Assembly: GCF_963678635.1 (NCBI RefSeq)
Contig: NC_087070.1
Span: forward strand, 45,677,467-45,741,466
Reading direction: 5' to 3'
Origin: Symsagittifera roscoffensis
Lineage: Eukaryota > Xenacoelomorpha > Acoela > Convolutidae
Length of the DNA: 64,000 bases
Positions 24,286 to 36,033 of the stretch are shown piece after piece (position 1 is the first letter of the stretch; every line of letters starts with the position of its first letter). The position numbers and the translations under genes are program-made. A model generated the notes under the pieces. It made no database searches. It saw nothing but the letters and a program-made list of their open reading frames with translations, and was not told the DNA's origin.

Positions 24286-25480
24286 TTAGATAAAGATGAG
24301 ACTAATATTTTGATGCAGTTCTCTCATGATGGCACTTTTCCATTGTTTGCAACAAATGCATATTTTTTGAGCGGAACACTGCCGACATTTTCTCTAATTA
24401 AGCAGAATTAGCAGACGTTATTGTTTCTCAGCTTGGTTTATGGCTAAATTTAAAAAAAAAATGTCATAACCCAAGCAAAAAAAATAACATGATTTTGTGC
24501 AAAACTTTAAATGAACTACACGAAATTTTTCAACTAAATAATTTTTCCAAAACACCTTAAAAAAACATCACTAGTGAGATACGCTCAAAAAAGTTGGGTT
24601 GGTTTTTACTCATTTTTGTTTCATCACTCGAAAGCTATATCAACTGAGACATCTTGAGCTCGAAATTGAAAAAAGTTTACTTGCGCGTTTTTGCTTTTCT
24701 TTTGTACTATTTTTGCTTTTTTTTTGTACTATCTATAATCAGTTGCAAAAAATTTAGCCATAAAAAAATTAAAAGAAGTAGTTGAGCTATTTTGGCAAAT
24801 TGTTGCATGCAAAAAAAATTCAGAAAGAGTTCAAGTCTGGAGGTTGTCTAAAACGTCGGAAGTACTTTTTGCATATCTCTATCAATGTTAATTGTATAAT
24901 GATGATATTCTGGTATACTGAAAAGTTCTAAAACATGCATTGGGGATACAACATATTGCAACCGCTTAAAGGTATCTGCGATGCATTTTGTTTGATCCTG
25001 CCGGCAACTGCACATAAAATCACGTTTGATCTATGTTTCGAAAAAGACATAAATTTAAATACGACTGCCACATATACGACGATAACGTTGTGATTTGAAC
25101 CTTTTTAGCGAAAAAAAAAATTGAAGCCATCTATTTTTGTCATCCAGGATGAGCCGCGATGTTGAATAACACCAATATATTCATGTTCAAAGGATTAGTT
25201 GAAGTTATTTTGCAGTTAAAATATGATCATCGAAATCTGCGGCGACTTCGATGTGATCAAAGTCAATAGATCAAGGCTGAGAAGTTGTTTTAGTTTTCGA
25301 AAACCGAGCTTTAAAAAGTTTTTGCACCAGTTGACGATCATTGCGCCACAGTGTTAAACTATTACCCGATTGCAATACTCTTGCTTATCGCAAAAGTAAT
25401 AATTGCCCAATTCAGACATTCAAACCAATACGGCTCGCAATGCTAGCTGAAACAACGCACTATAACAAAAAAATAAAACT
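24286..25480. other. Intergenic, nothing recognised
   Basis: AT-rich sequence without coding signal. A short segment at about 25370-25395 ('gcaatactcttgcttatcgc') recurs at 44125-44150 and marks a dispersed repeat. Confidence 0.5.
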
Positions 25481-25938
25481 TGTTATATCTGTAGACTATA
25501 ACAAAGTCTAACTAAAGTTTTAGATTAAAGCCAGCTTCGGAATTGCGGCTCGAAGATGGAAGAAATGTGATTTTTAATTATTGAATTACTCTATCTATTA
25601 AAAGATTTCTTCAGTGATCGGTACCAATTTTTCAGCTCCTTTTTATATTAGTTTTGTTTTACCTTAATAAATATCATTCGCATCTCAATCCGGTTATGAA
25701 GTTAATTTCAAAAAAAATAATTTTAAATTTGGTAACATGGCATTAAATATTCATGCACTTGCAGTAAAGGTTATTTAGATTGAAGTAGTGACATTAACAA
25801 GATTGTGTTTTAGATTGACCGCGGACAACAATGTTTGGCAATTAATAGTTTGCTTAAAAGTTCGTGTACCAGAGTTTATGTTGATGGCATTTTGAGTTTA
25901 TATGAGTTTATCATCTCCGCTGTTATCAATATATTACA
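25481..25938 (-). repeat. LTR, 3' copy of the env-bearing element
   Basis: 458 bp, starting TG and ending CA, with a second copy at 28974-29460 in the same orientation. On the minus strand it starts TGTAATATATTGATAAC and has a TATAAA near its start. A purine-rich tract on the minus strand (25939-25963) directly precedes it and fits a polypurine tract. Confidence 0.85.
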
Positions 25939-26314
25939 CTCCGCTTCTTCTTTTCGCTTCCCCGGCGTGAAGAAAAGGAAAACATCATAATTGGATTAGA
26001 TCGTTCTGGAGATGGTTGTCAGCAGTGGTGTCATGCTGAAGTGTAGTAGTATGAGTTTATGAGTGGTGTCATCGGTCATCATAAAACGAGGCTTGAGATA
26101 AGTTAGGCATTAAGTTAGCCACGTGAAACACACTTTAAAGGTTTTAAAATCACTGCTCGATATTTTATAAATAAATTGAATCAGCAGTTTATGAGTTGAT
26201 TTAAACGAATTATTGAGGACGATTTTTAGGGATTTCATGATGATCAACCGAGGATTCATCGATGTTTGCTACATCTAGCAGTTTTCTGAATTTCTGCTCG
26301 CCAAAAATAGCAGT

Positions 26315-28372
26315 CTAGTTCCGGTGTTTGTCGATTGATTTGGAATGAGGTTTTTCACCTTTTGTGTCATCATAAAACAACACAGTCTCAAGTTTTAATT
26401 TCTCGTTTTCTGAAGCCGATTTCAAGAAAGATGGTACCATATTTTTTACTGACGCATATTTATGATACAATGCAAAGAAGAATACATGGAGTCCAGTTGA
26501 AAAAATAAATGATAAAATGCTTATCATTGATGACTGTTTTAGTGGTTGATAACTTTCAAGTCATCGGACAAGTGTAGGTTTGAGTTGTTTCATTGTGTCG
26601 GCCATGGGTACTGCAAAATCTTTGAAATTTTTTAGTGTCGGTGATGTTGGTAGTTGTTTGAGTTTTCTCTTACTTATCTTAAAATATCAATGTTGGCATC
26701 AGTTTGTTGGTTATAGTTTGGCATTTCATCTATTGATGGTAAGACGCCAAGTAGGTGTTTAAGTGGGTCTGGTAGCTTGACATTGAACTCGACCACTGGA
26801 AGTTTATCACATGCACTTAGGTCGCTTCTGATTTTTTTGTTATCCCCATGATATGTTTTCCACATTCGAGTGTGATGATGCAGATTCGGCATCCTTTCCA
26901 TTTGCGCACTCCTGTATTTTTGGGCTTGAGTATGTACGATTCGATCAAGGGGTAACCTTCGTTGGATGATAAATTGCGCCTATTGTCCCTTTGAAATACA
27001 ATATCGATAGGCTTGATGCGTGTCTCATCTGAGTTGCCACATTTTCGTGACATATTTGGTATCGTGAGGATCCAATGCAATTGTCCAATTGATCTTTTGT
27101 CACTGGAGTTGATTCCATTTCATCTTCTGAGTTGGCCAAGAACGGTGCTTCAGTTTTCCATTGAAGTGCGATATCTCGTTCTGGTTGAGGCATTGGAATC
27201 GGAAACGCTTGAAAGACTGTGAAGGGCGATTGACGGCTGGCTAGTGGTATGGCTAACGTTAGAAGTCCTTCTCGAATCGTAACTGCATCCTTCAGTAATT
27301 CGGCTTCATAGTAAGACAGTATTTCTGTTGTTGGGATTGCTAATGACAACCTATCCTGTGAAATCACTTGTTCGTTTGCTACTAAGTTTAGTATCGTTGA
27401 CAGAGAATCTTTCGAAACTAGTGACATTGGCAGTTGTCGTTTTAGAAGTATAGGTATTGATGTCATGAGGTTCAATTTATACGCAAAAAGTTCTGATCTG
27501 TAAGTCTTGATGTTTGTATATGCCAATGCTAGAAGTAATGAGAAACTATCAAAATTGAAGTTTATCTGCTGTCGAGAAAAGAGAAGCGGGTCACAGTTAC
27601 GGAGCATGCGTATTTAGTTCTCGAACATCTCGAACTGTTCTTCGATTGTTTTTCAATTTTGATTTTGAATCTGAATGATTTCGTCCTGTGTTTTTTTCAG
27701 TTCCGATAAGCCTCGGCTTACCATGAAAATTTTTTCGTTGGTGTCCTGTCGTAGTCTGTGGACATCTGCTGTGACTTCTTCCACAAACTCGGCCAGTCGT
27801 AAAAAATTTTCAGTCTTTTTCTCTGATTTGCCAAAAATGCCCGCTAATCCACAATTGTTGCCACCTCCCAAGATAACTCCTCCTCCAAAAAGTCCAATGG
27901 ATGCCATGGCTAAGGCGGCTACTGGCAACGTTTGTTTCTGCCGTCCATTGAATTGTTCTTTTTCCGGGTTGCGGAAGTCCTCTGTTTCGCTCTGCAGATC
28001 GTTCAGTTCGGCTTGGATTAAATTTGTCTCATTCGCCAACAGTTGTAATAACCAGTCTACGTTAAAGAAGGAATAGTTCTTGTTGAAGTTAGTCGGGAAA
28101 TCGAAATCGCAAAAAAGGCTTTTCATAGTCGACATTTCGCTTAATTGTTTTGCGTTTTGTTTGTACTCGTTCATGATTGTCAAGTTGAACTGTGGGAAAG
28201 GGACCAAAAATTGGAAGTTAATGAACTTCTCGGTCATAAGTATGATAGTTTCTTGATTGAACATGATTCCATTTGTCATCATTTCATCGCTGTCATGTAT
28301 CGCTTCTAAGTTGGGTTCCCATGCTTTGATTATATAGATAAGTGTCAGTAGAACAATTATAGTGTGACTCAC
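26315..28372 (-). pseudogene. env: Retroviral-type envelope glycoprotein gene, broken
   Basis: Envelope proteins of this kind mediate membrane fusion. The first open part (28372-27653) begins with a hydrophobic signal peptide and includes N-glycosylation sites, then a basic RQKQ site followed by a Gly/Ala-rich hydrophobic stretch, as expected for a furin-type cleavage site and fusion peptide, and a heptad-like region. An in-frame stop at 27653-27655 is followed by a same-frame open part (27607-26945). Two frame changes follow near 27000 and 26850. A last part (26527-26315) holds a transmembrane segment and short tail. The layout resembles F-type envelopes of errantivirus-like Ty3/gypsy elements. 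The stop and frameshifts make it non-functional as read. Confidence 0.75.
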
Positions 28373-28973
28373 TTTAGATGATTTGATACGCTAAAAAATG
28401 TCAATGATGGCATTACTCTAACAAGTATATGAATTTTATTCGATATTTTGTTTAAAGAATATTTTATTCTCAAAAAACCCAAGTTTTATATGTATCTTTT
28501 TAGCGCTTACTTTTAAAAGAGACTTAAGCTCAGTTTTTTTTCGAGTATTCTAGTTCAAATCATGTGTTTTAATTTGACATCGAAATGTTTTGGCCTTTTG
28601 TGCTGTCCCACTGGGACTTTCTACCGGTCAAAAGAGGGCATTCTATCTTTCACTGAAAGAACTGCCAGTGCTTGTCCTGTGATCAATGAGCAAAGAGAAA
28701 AAACAATGAGAGTTCAATGATACTACTGGTAATTTTGCCAATTCTGCTGCTGGCTATTGTTCTTTACAAACTTCTGTAAGTTAGCTCTTTGATCAGCTAG
28801 AGATTGAAAAAATAGAAATGTTTGAAAAACAATTCAGTGTCGTGTTTAGCGTCAAATTTACTTCTTGCTGTATTTTTTTTCTGTTTCTCAAGTGGGGTGC
28901 CATTTGTGTTCCTTGTGGTCTTATGTTGTTTGAGTACCCCCGTTCCCTATTTAGTATCCCACTCCTATCACTA
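28373..28973 (-). other. Leader region of the LTR element
   Basis: About 600 bp between the 5' LTR and env with no gag or pol remnant recognised. No tRNA-complementary primer site directly adjoins the LTR; a TGG-starting 'tggcaccccacttg' lies about 75 bases inside on the minus strand and is only a weak candidate. On the opposite strand 28713-28773 encodes a 20-residue hydrophobic stretch ending at GTAAGT, probably fortuitous. Confidence 0.5.
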
Positions 28974-29460
28974 TATTATATCTGTAGACTATAACTAAGT
29001 CTAACTTAAGTTTTAGAATAAGGATGTGGCCAGCTGAGTTATGGCTTCGGAATTGCGGCTCGAAGATGGAAGAATTGTGATTTTGAATTATTGAATTACT
29101 CTCTCTGTTAACAGATTTCTTCAGTGATCGGTACGCATTTTTCAGCTCCCTTTTATACTAGTTTTGTTTTACCGTAATAAATATCATTGGCATCTCATTC
29201 CGGTTATGACATTAATTTTTCAAACAGTTTTCAAATACATTTTTTCAAATTTGGTAACATGGCATTAAATATTCATGCATTTACAGTAAAGGTTATTAAG
29301 ATTGAAGTGCTGACATTAACAAGATTGTGTTTTAGATTGACCGCGGACAACAATGTTTGGCAATTGATAAATTGCTTAAAAGTTTGTGCACCAGAGTTTA
29401 TGTTAATGGCATTTTGAGTTTACTTGAGTATATTATCTCCACTGTTATCAATATATTACA
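28974..29460 (-). repeat. LTR, 5' copy of the env-bearing element
   Basis: 487 bp, a diverged direct repeat of 25481-25938. On the minus strand it starts TGTAATATATTGATAAC; the other end reads TA where the partner has TG. It contains about 25 bp near 29018-29042 that the other copy lacks. Confidence 0.85.
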
Positions 29461-29689
29461 ACTTTCTTAAAGTCATCATAATTATAAATTATAAAAATAA
29501 CTTTCTGGTAAACTTTCTTACAATAAAGTATAATATGAAATATTTTATTCAATGATCATTATGAATTATCATAAAATTTTTTATAAATTATCACGAAAAT
29601 TTATAAAGATTAGACGCAACTAAACTAGGACAATGAGCACTGAGAACATATGAAATCCAAAATATATGGATCAGAACAAGAACGAAACC

Positions 29690-29860
29690 TCTAGGGAGCG
29701 ATGGTGAAGTGGTTACATCTCCGCCTCTGAAGAGAAAGGTCGGATGTTCGAGGCCCACCATGATCCCTGCTCATTGAAACAATACCCAGCCCAGAAAAAT
29801 AGCCAAATTTCTGCAAAATTTTCGAAACAGTGTCACTGCAGCAGGTTTTTCGTTGTATAT
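29690..29860 (+). mobile_element. tRNA-derived SINE head, family 2
   Basis: A perfect A box (TGGTGAAGTGG) and B box (GTTCGAGGCC) are spaced as in a class II (Leu/Ser) tRNA, then a short body follows. The sequence cannot fold into a full acceptor stem, so it is a SINE or tRNA relic rather than a tRNA gene. The 3' end is not defined. Confidence 0.6.
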
Positions 29861-30238
29861 AATACGTTTCCAATTGCCGCAAAAGAATTTTATATCTATT
29901 TAGATAGTTTTTGATGAAATTTACAAAAAAAGTTTCAAATTTGTTCAACAATGCCTATTATTTAAAACTTATAAAAATCGAGTTGTACATGAACAACGTC
30001 TGATTCAAGACTGTGAAAATGTTTCAGGCTCGTGGTTTTTTGATTGCTTATCTAAAAGGGGACCGTAACTTTAGCATAAAGATGAAATAGCGTAAAAAAC
30101 TGAAGTTTCTTAAAAGATGATTAAATACATGTGAGCCAATCGAATTTCATGATGCAAATAGTATCCACAACATTCCGGCTATCGATCGCATTGTCTTATA
30201 TCAAGAAATTGGCTGTAATTGAGTGTAAAAAACGCATT

Positions 30239-32140
30239 GACTTGGATTTTACTCATTTTTGTGTGTAGAAAATGTGAAAATAAATAAATAATAGTCATGC
30301 ATCTGCCACTAAAAAGCCCTGCGGAAACGTTCATCCATTGGTTTCAGAATGACGATATGTTTTCGATTTCTAGAATTCCAAATTTGGTTACAAACAACGC
30401 AAAAACACGTATATAAAGCAAGGAAAATTTAAAGCTCCATTTAAAATCTATGAGCTATTTTATACAGCCCCTATCTAAACAGCCAATTTGAAAACTTTTG
30501 TGGAAAGCTTATTTGTCACTATTACATACAAGCATAGCTTGTTTTAAAAATGTTTGTTACTATTTGTTATTATAGAAACTCAAGCCCATAAAAATGAAGA
30601 TCACATTATATTTGATTGACATAGTTTTTGATAGTTTTGGTTTGTCTATTATTGCTTTGGAGACATAATTTTACACATGACTCCGAGCCTTATTCTCATA
30701 CCTTCAAGCTTCCTGTGGAAAAAAACATGGTTGTGGAAGAAATTGGTTTTGCGGAGACAAATGATTGGATCACTTTTGCACGTTCAATTTGAGAGTATTT
30801 GTACCTCAAAAAATATTAATTCTATGTGGAGATAAGGTGGTAACGGCAAACTCTCAAAGATTGGACAAACCGAGTTTTGAAACCTGAAAACGGATCTTGA
30901 ATGATATAAATGTAACATGTTTGGGCAACTTTTTTAAGAATTTGTTCCGACCCACCTTACGAAATAAGAAAGAACTACGTGCTAGGTATAGTTTTTTCTC
31001 AAAAAAAAGTTTGCAGAGGGCTTATTGTAGTATGAGAATAATGCTCTAGTAATTGTGATTCAGGTTCCAAAAAAATGAGAAACATCGTCAAGTTTTGAGA
31101 AAAATTGGTCTGAAAACAAGTTTTTTATCTAATTAGATAATTAGAAAAGTTTGATTAGGGGCTTACCTCTTACATTTTCTGTATATTTCTGGCTACTTGG
31201 ATTTTATTCATTTTTGTGTGTAAAAAATGTGAAAATAATTAAATAATAGTCATGCATCTGCCACTAAAAGGCCCTGCGGAAACGTTCATCCATTTGTTTC
31301 AGAATGACGATGTGTTTTCGATTTCTAGAATTCCAAATTTAATACAAAAAACGCAAAAACACGTAATTAAAGCAAGAAAAATTTAATGCTCTATTTAAAA
31401 TCTATGAGCTATTTTATACAGCCCCTATCTAAACAGCCAAATTAAAAACTTTTGTGGAAAGCTTATTTGTCACTATTAAATACAAGCATAGTTGTGTTAA
31501 AAATGTTTGTTACTATTTGTTATTATAGAAACTCAAGCCCATAAAAATGCAGATCACATATTATATTTGATTGACATAGTTTTTGGCAATTTTGGTTTGT
31601 CTAATATGGCTTTGGAGATACAATTTTACTTATGACTTCGAGCCTTATTCTCGTACCTTCCAGCTTCCTGTGGAAAAAAAACTTGGTTGTAGAAGAAATT
31701 GGTTTTGCTGGGACAAATGATTGGAAAACTTTTTCACGTTCAACTTGAGAGTATTTGTACCTCAAAAAATATTAATTCTATGTGGAGATAACGTGGTAAC
31801 GCCGAACTCTCAAAGAATGGACAAAACGAGTTTTGAAACCTGAAAACGGATCTTGAATGATGTAAATGTAACTTCTTTTGACAACTTTTCAATTTTTTGT
31901 TCCGACCCACCTTGCGAAGTAAGAAGGAACTATGTGCTAAATATACTTTTTTTCTCAAAAGAAAATTTGCAGAGGGCCAATTGTAGTATCATATTCAGGC
32001 TCTAGTAGTTGTGATTGAGATTCCAAAAAAAAATCAGAAACATCGTCAGGTTTTGAGAAAAATTGGTCTGAAAACAAGTTCTCTATCTAATTAGACAAAG
32101 TTTGATTAGGGGCTTACCTCTTACAGTTTCTTGCTATTTC
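30239..32140. repeat. Tandem duplication, two units of about 0.95 kb
   Basis: The unit 30239-31194 starts acttggattttactcatttt and ends with ggggcttacctcttacattt. The second unit (31195 to about 32140) repeats it in the same order with scattered substitutions and small indels. No convincing ORF lies in either unit. Confidence 0.85.
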
Positions 32141-32504
32141 ATATCCCAAAAAAATTATTTAGTATTTCTCATTTATGCATTTTTAAAGCTAATTAGTCAA
32201 GGTTTACTTTAAAAAACACGCGGAAATTTACGAAAACGCGAAAGTTCATCGGTTTTTTTGAATTAATTTGTGGTCGAAACTTACTGTGCTTCCTGCAGAG
32301 CAGTTTGCTCCACTTGAAAAAAATTTCAAACCATTTTGAAACTAATATTATTTTTGAAACAATAACATAGTTTTTCACTGAGCCAAATTAGCCGATAAAA
32401 GCAAATAGTTCTACAGCTTAAATTCGCCTTAGGTCGTGGGTTAGAATGGCTGTTGATTCTACCCTATGTTTAGAATGACATAATCTAAAATGATACCTCT
32501 GGAG

Positions 32505-32965
32505 CAGGGGCGGATCAAAGATTTTCTCGAGGGGGGGGGGGGGGGGGACGGATTTTCAAAAACTTTTCGAAAATTTTGACGACCTTTTTTTTTTAAGATC
32601 GACCAAATTGATTTTGCGAGCTCTCCTAACGCACTAAAAAGACGCTGTTTTGGCCAAATTTTCTGCGCCGCAGGCAAATTTTTGAAAATTTTGACAAAAA
32701 GCCGTTTTCAGCACTTATTGGAATTTTTTTTTGGCCCGCGTTCCTCCTCAAAAATAATATATATTTGCGCCGAAGGCGCCGTTAGAAAAATTTTAGAGTC
32801 GGTCGGCCAAAAATGGATTTCTTAAAAAGTACCAAAGGGTGGACCCTTTGGGTCGGCAGGGGGTCGAATCCCTGAGGGTCGGCAGGGGGTCGAATCCATG
32901 AGGGTCGGCAGGGGGTCGAATCCCTGAGGGTCGGCAGGGGGTCGAATCCCCTAAATCCGCCCCTG
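32505..32965. mobile_element. hAT-type MITE with 8-bp target duplication
   Basis: It begins CAGGGGCGGATC and ends AATCCGCCCCTG, the inverted terminus typical of hAT MITEs. Flanks ctctggag (32497-32504) and ctcttgag (32966-32973) match at 7 of 8 bases. Inside are a G run of about 19 and a minisatellite. No transposase. Related copies lie at 55533-55842 and, in miniature, at about 33887-33930. Confidence 0.9.
32848..32952. repeat. 26-bp minisatellite inside the MITE
   Basis: Four near-identical copies of a 26-bp unit (gggtcggcagggggtcgaat then ccctga). The open frame on the minus strand here is a by-product of the repeat. Confidence 0.9.
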
Positions 32966-33217
32966 CTCTTGAGCAATTACCTTCTCATACTGTACATGGT
33001 AAATAATCTACACTTAAGGACAAAACCCATCAGCTTAGCATATAAGGAAATTGAGCCCAGAAACTGATCCCACCAGCTTTGCTTTGATGTGCCAGAGAGA
33101 GATTAGTTTAGAGATTCTTAAATTGCTCAACTACCAATGTCAGAAAATATTTTAAAACATCAAATTGAAATTATCTAATTCAATTGTAACTGAATTTGTT
33201 TCTAATTGAGTTTTTAT

Positions 33218-34135
33218 CTAACAATCAAATACTTGACTGCTTTTACTTGTCTTCAGAATGTTAATTCTGACCAGATACAAAACAATCACTGATATTATTT
33301 CCACTTGAGCCAGGGCTAAATTATGCGTGATAGATTTTTCCATAACTCTGGACCTCATAAGATCATCGGCAACACAGAACCACACGAATAGTTGCAGAGC
33401 GATGAGTACCTCGAGAAATGAAGCGAGTCCTTTTATGTGTAGATCCAACCGGCCAGAATTCCATTCAATGACAGACTTCAAGTCTGAATTCAACTGAGCT
33501 GCTTTAATCGCAGAGTTGATGAGTATATGCAATAGGAAGAAAATGAACAGAGAGCTCGAGAGAAAAGTGAGGAAGAGTGTCGAGTAAAGTAGGGTTTGTT
33601 GGTCGATGATATTTTCAAGATAGCTAGTTTTGTTGGCTTCGTATGATGCTGATATTGATGATGATGATAATGATATTTGGTAAATTAGGTTGAATGCCAG
33701 AAGAGAAAACCAACAGATCAGAGCCAGAAGAAACAGCTGAAACACGCGACCATTTAGTGAAAAGTGCGTTTAACCAGTTTTTGGGATCATTTTGATGACA
33801 CAAGATACAAAATTGAATACAGTTTTTTGAGCGGATAGGGGTATATTTTTAGGCCGATAGGATTTACTTATGAAGATGAGGGGTAGGGGCAGGGGCGGAT
33901 TTAGGGGGGGGTCGACTAAATTTGCCCCAGGGTAGGGGTATGGGATCAAGTTTCTGAGACTTTCGAACCCTTTCCCTATAAAATTTGCATTTACCTGAAG
34001 GGTAACCAGCATCAATCGGAGGCCCAATCGGTTCGAACATAGGACAATTAGAAGAACACCTGTGGCTGAAGACAACGAAAGCACCAACTGCTGGCAGTAG
34101 AAATCTTGCCACGTTTCCAGATAATAGTCGGCCAT
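33218..34135 (-). CDS. Multi-pass membrane protein, family not recognised, 2 exons
   Basis: Exon 1 (34135-33995) starts at ATG and ends at CAG|GTAAAT in phase 0. Exon 2 (33736-33218) follows a 'gtttcag' acceptor in phase 0. The product is 219 residues. Hydrophobic segments lie near residues 17-36, 48-66, 99-123, 155-180 and 190-210, giving about five membrane spans. A glycosylation-type NKT lies in the loop after the second span. The size and layout recall small TMEM proteins, but I cannot place it in a family. The intron contains a miniature hAT end pair. Splice signals, phase and membrane pattern support a real gene. Confidence 0.65.
33887..33930. mobile_element. Miniature hAT end pair in an intron
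   Basis: CAGGGGCGGATTTAG is followed within about 10 bases by CTAAATTTGCCCCAG, its near inverse. This looks like the two termini of the 32505 family with almost nothing between them. It lies in the intron of the membrane-protein gene. Confidence 0.55.
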
Positions 34136-36033
34136 AATCAGCGGCGCTGTTAATGAGATAGATACTTGGATATGATAGAAACACTTGCAACAAAAATCGA
34201 TAAAGAACTACGGTTCTAAAAAAGAGTCTGCAATGCTGCCTTTATAGATTATATCAAAACGCACAAAACGTTTCCCAACGTTTTTAGGACAGACTAAAAG
34301 CTGCAACCAATTCTAACAAATCTCAAAACAGCGACAAACTTTTTGTAACGAAACAAAAATTATGAATGTGCATGAAGAAGATATGACTTTTCTACCGTTC
34401 CTCCTCACCCCGGATATAAACATCATTTTTATGATTTGATCTGGAAAAAAACAGAATGTGATTGCAATTTGGCGGTTTTCGACTAACATGTCAATTTTTA
34501 TAACAGTTGGACCTCATGATCAAAAGTTAAGTACATATGAAAAAATGCAGGTAAGGGGACAGTAGAACCACTTAAGATGAACATGAAAAGCCTTAAATTA
34601 AAACAAAAACGAAAAAAAATTCTAACCGATTCTTGTATAATCTGCAGACTAAAATTAAATAAACTCGCTGCTGGTTCGCTTTAATTCAACGTACTTTTTG
34701 TACGAGTTGCTCAGTTGTTAGATATATTGACAGAACTAAAGCGTTTAAGGCGTATAGAACAGCACATGTGCATTCTGTCATTATGAGCTGGTCGTATCAA
34801 GACTTAATATAATTTTTAGAAAAATGTGTTTTTAGGTTGGATTAATGACATTTTTTGGTTTGATCTTCAACAAAAACAGATTAATTCTTAAAAAACAGCA
34901 CATGTGCTCCAATCATGTGGTCAAATGTACTTAATTAATAGCTTTTCGGTATTAAATGTACAACAATGGTGTAGTTCGTTCTCAAGATGAGATGCCAAAT
35001 AACAGCAAGGATAGCCGGTTGCTGTGCAATTAGCACAGAATGTTCAGACAATATAAACACAGAATGTTCATACACGGAATATTCAGACAATTAAAAATAT
35101 GTTTTCCGTTTCCTTTCTTAAAATTAATGTCATTTTTAGTGCGGGGTGTGATTTGAGAACTATACAAATGCGTACAAATTTAATGAATAAGGCATAATCG
35201 AAATTATTTGTCTTCAGAAAAAATGTTAAAATTAAAAAAATATATATAACAAATTTTTCGCACAATAATTATATTTTTTAGGAAACTTTTTTGTGCCTAG
35301 AAAGCACTAAACTATACATCCAAAACTAGTTTTCTTTATAGTAAATTTCAAGTGTTTCAGCCTAAAATTCGAAATTTAAAAAATTGAACTTAAATTGATA
35401 AAAATTTCGGCGAACCATTTTTTATCAAAGCTGGGACAACTTTTTAATGTTGTTCGAATCACGACCAAAAAGGCTTTAATTTGGTCCAGCACTCGACCCA
35501 TTCCAGTGATTATTTGTTGTACCTAATTTGCATGGAACACACAAAAAAGAAAAAACTTAAACGCACCCGAATACAAAGTTCCTAGCAATTTTCAATGGTC
35601 GAAACAAAAACCTAACTCAGATACAAATGATGGCGTAATATTACATATTCACCTCATTGTGGAAACTTTCTCAATACGCATACGTTTCAAATTCTTGTTC
35701 CAGTTGGGCTGATTTGAAAAGCGATTAAGTGAGGGCGGCAGAATATTATCCAATTTCGTAAAATGGGTGAACTAAGGTGCACAAACCAAACGTAATGAGC
35801 GTGCACTTAAAGAGGTGTATGTAGTCTATGATACGTCTATGATATAAAAAGAATACCCATTAACCACAGAACCCTGAAACATATTATAGAGTTCAAAAGT
35901 TGAACACGAAATGACACGAAATCTAGTGATGTTAAAAATCTAATTGTTTTTGGAAAAAATTTTACAGATAAATTAATTATAAAATTACGGATATACTAAG
36001 TTGAGCATACTAAATTGAATTTTTCCATCTTTC
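34136..36033. other. Intergenic, nothing recognised apart from a dispersed repeat
   Basis: AT-rich, no ORF of note. About 35448-35540 ('gttcgaatcacgacc' onward) is a copy of a repeat also seen at 10458-10560 and 47370-47470. Confidence 0.5.

Larger units (their letters stand above)
25481..29460 (-). mobile_element. LTR retroelement carrying only an envelope gene
   Basis: Two LTRs (25481-25938 and 28974-29460) enclose about 3.0 kb. Oriented on the minus strand the order is 5' LTR, about 600 bp leader, env relic (28372-26315), polypurine tract, 3' LTR. I find no gag, protease, reverse transcriptase, RNase H or integrase in any frame, so the element is either a gag-pol deletion or a non-autonomous form moved by a relative. 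The LTRs differ by small indels and scattered substitutions, so the insertion is old. Target-site duplications are not clear; only 'act' is shared by the flanks. Confidence 0.8.

Noticed and set aside
27675-28076. 133-codon plus-strand ORF
   Set aside because: Antisense shadow of the env coding region.
28870-28910. Primer binding site of the LTR element
   Set aside because: A TGG-starting sequence is present but about 75 bases from the LTR, too far for a normal primer site.
29187-29417. 76-codon plus-strand ORF
   Set aside because: Lies inside the LTR and recurs in degraded form in the other LTR.
29690-29765. Functional tRNA gene
   Set aside because: Boxes are good but no complete acceptor stem is visible; more like a SINE head.
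32782-32976. Pro/Arg-rich minus-strand ORF
   Set aside because: Produced by the 26-bp minisatellite of the hAT MITE.
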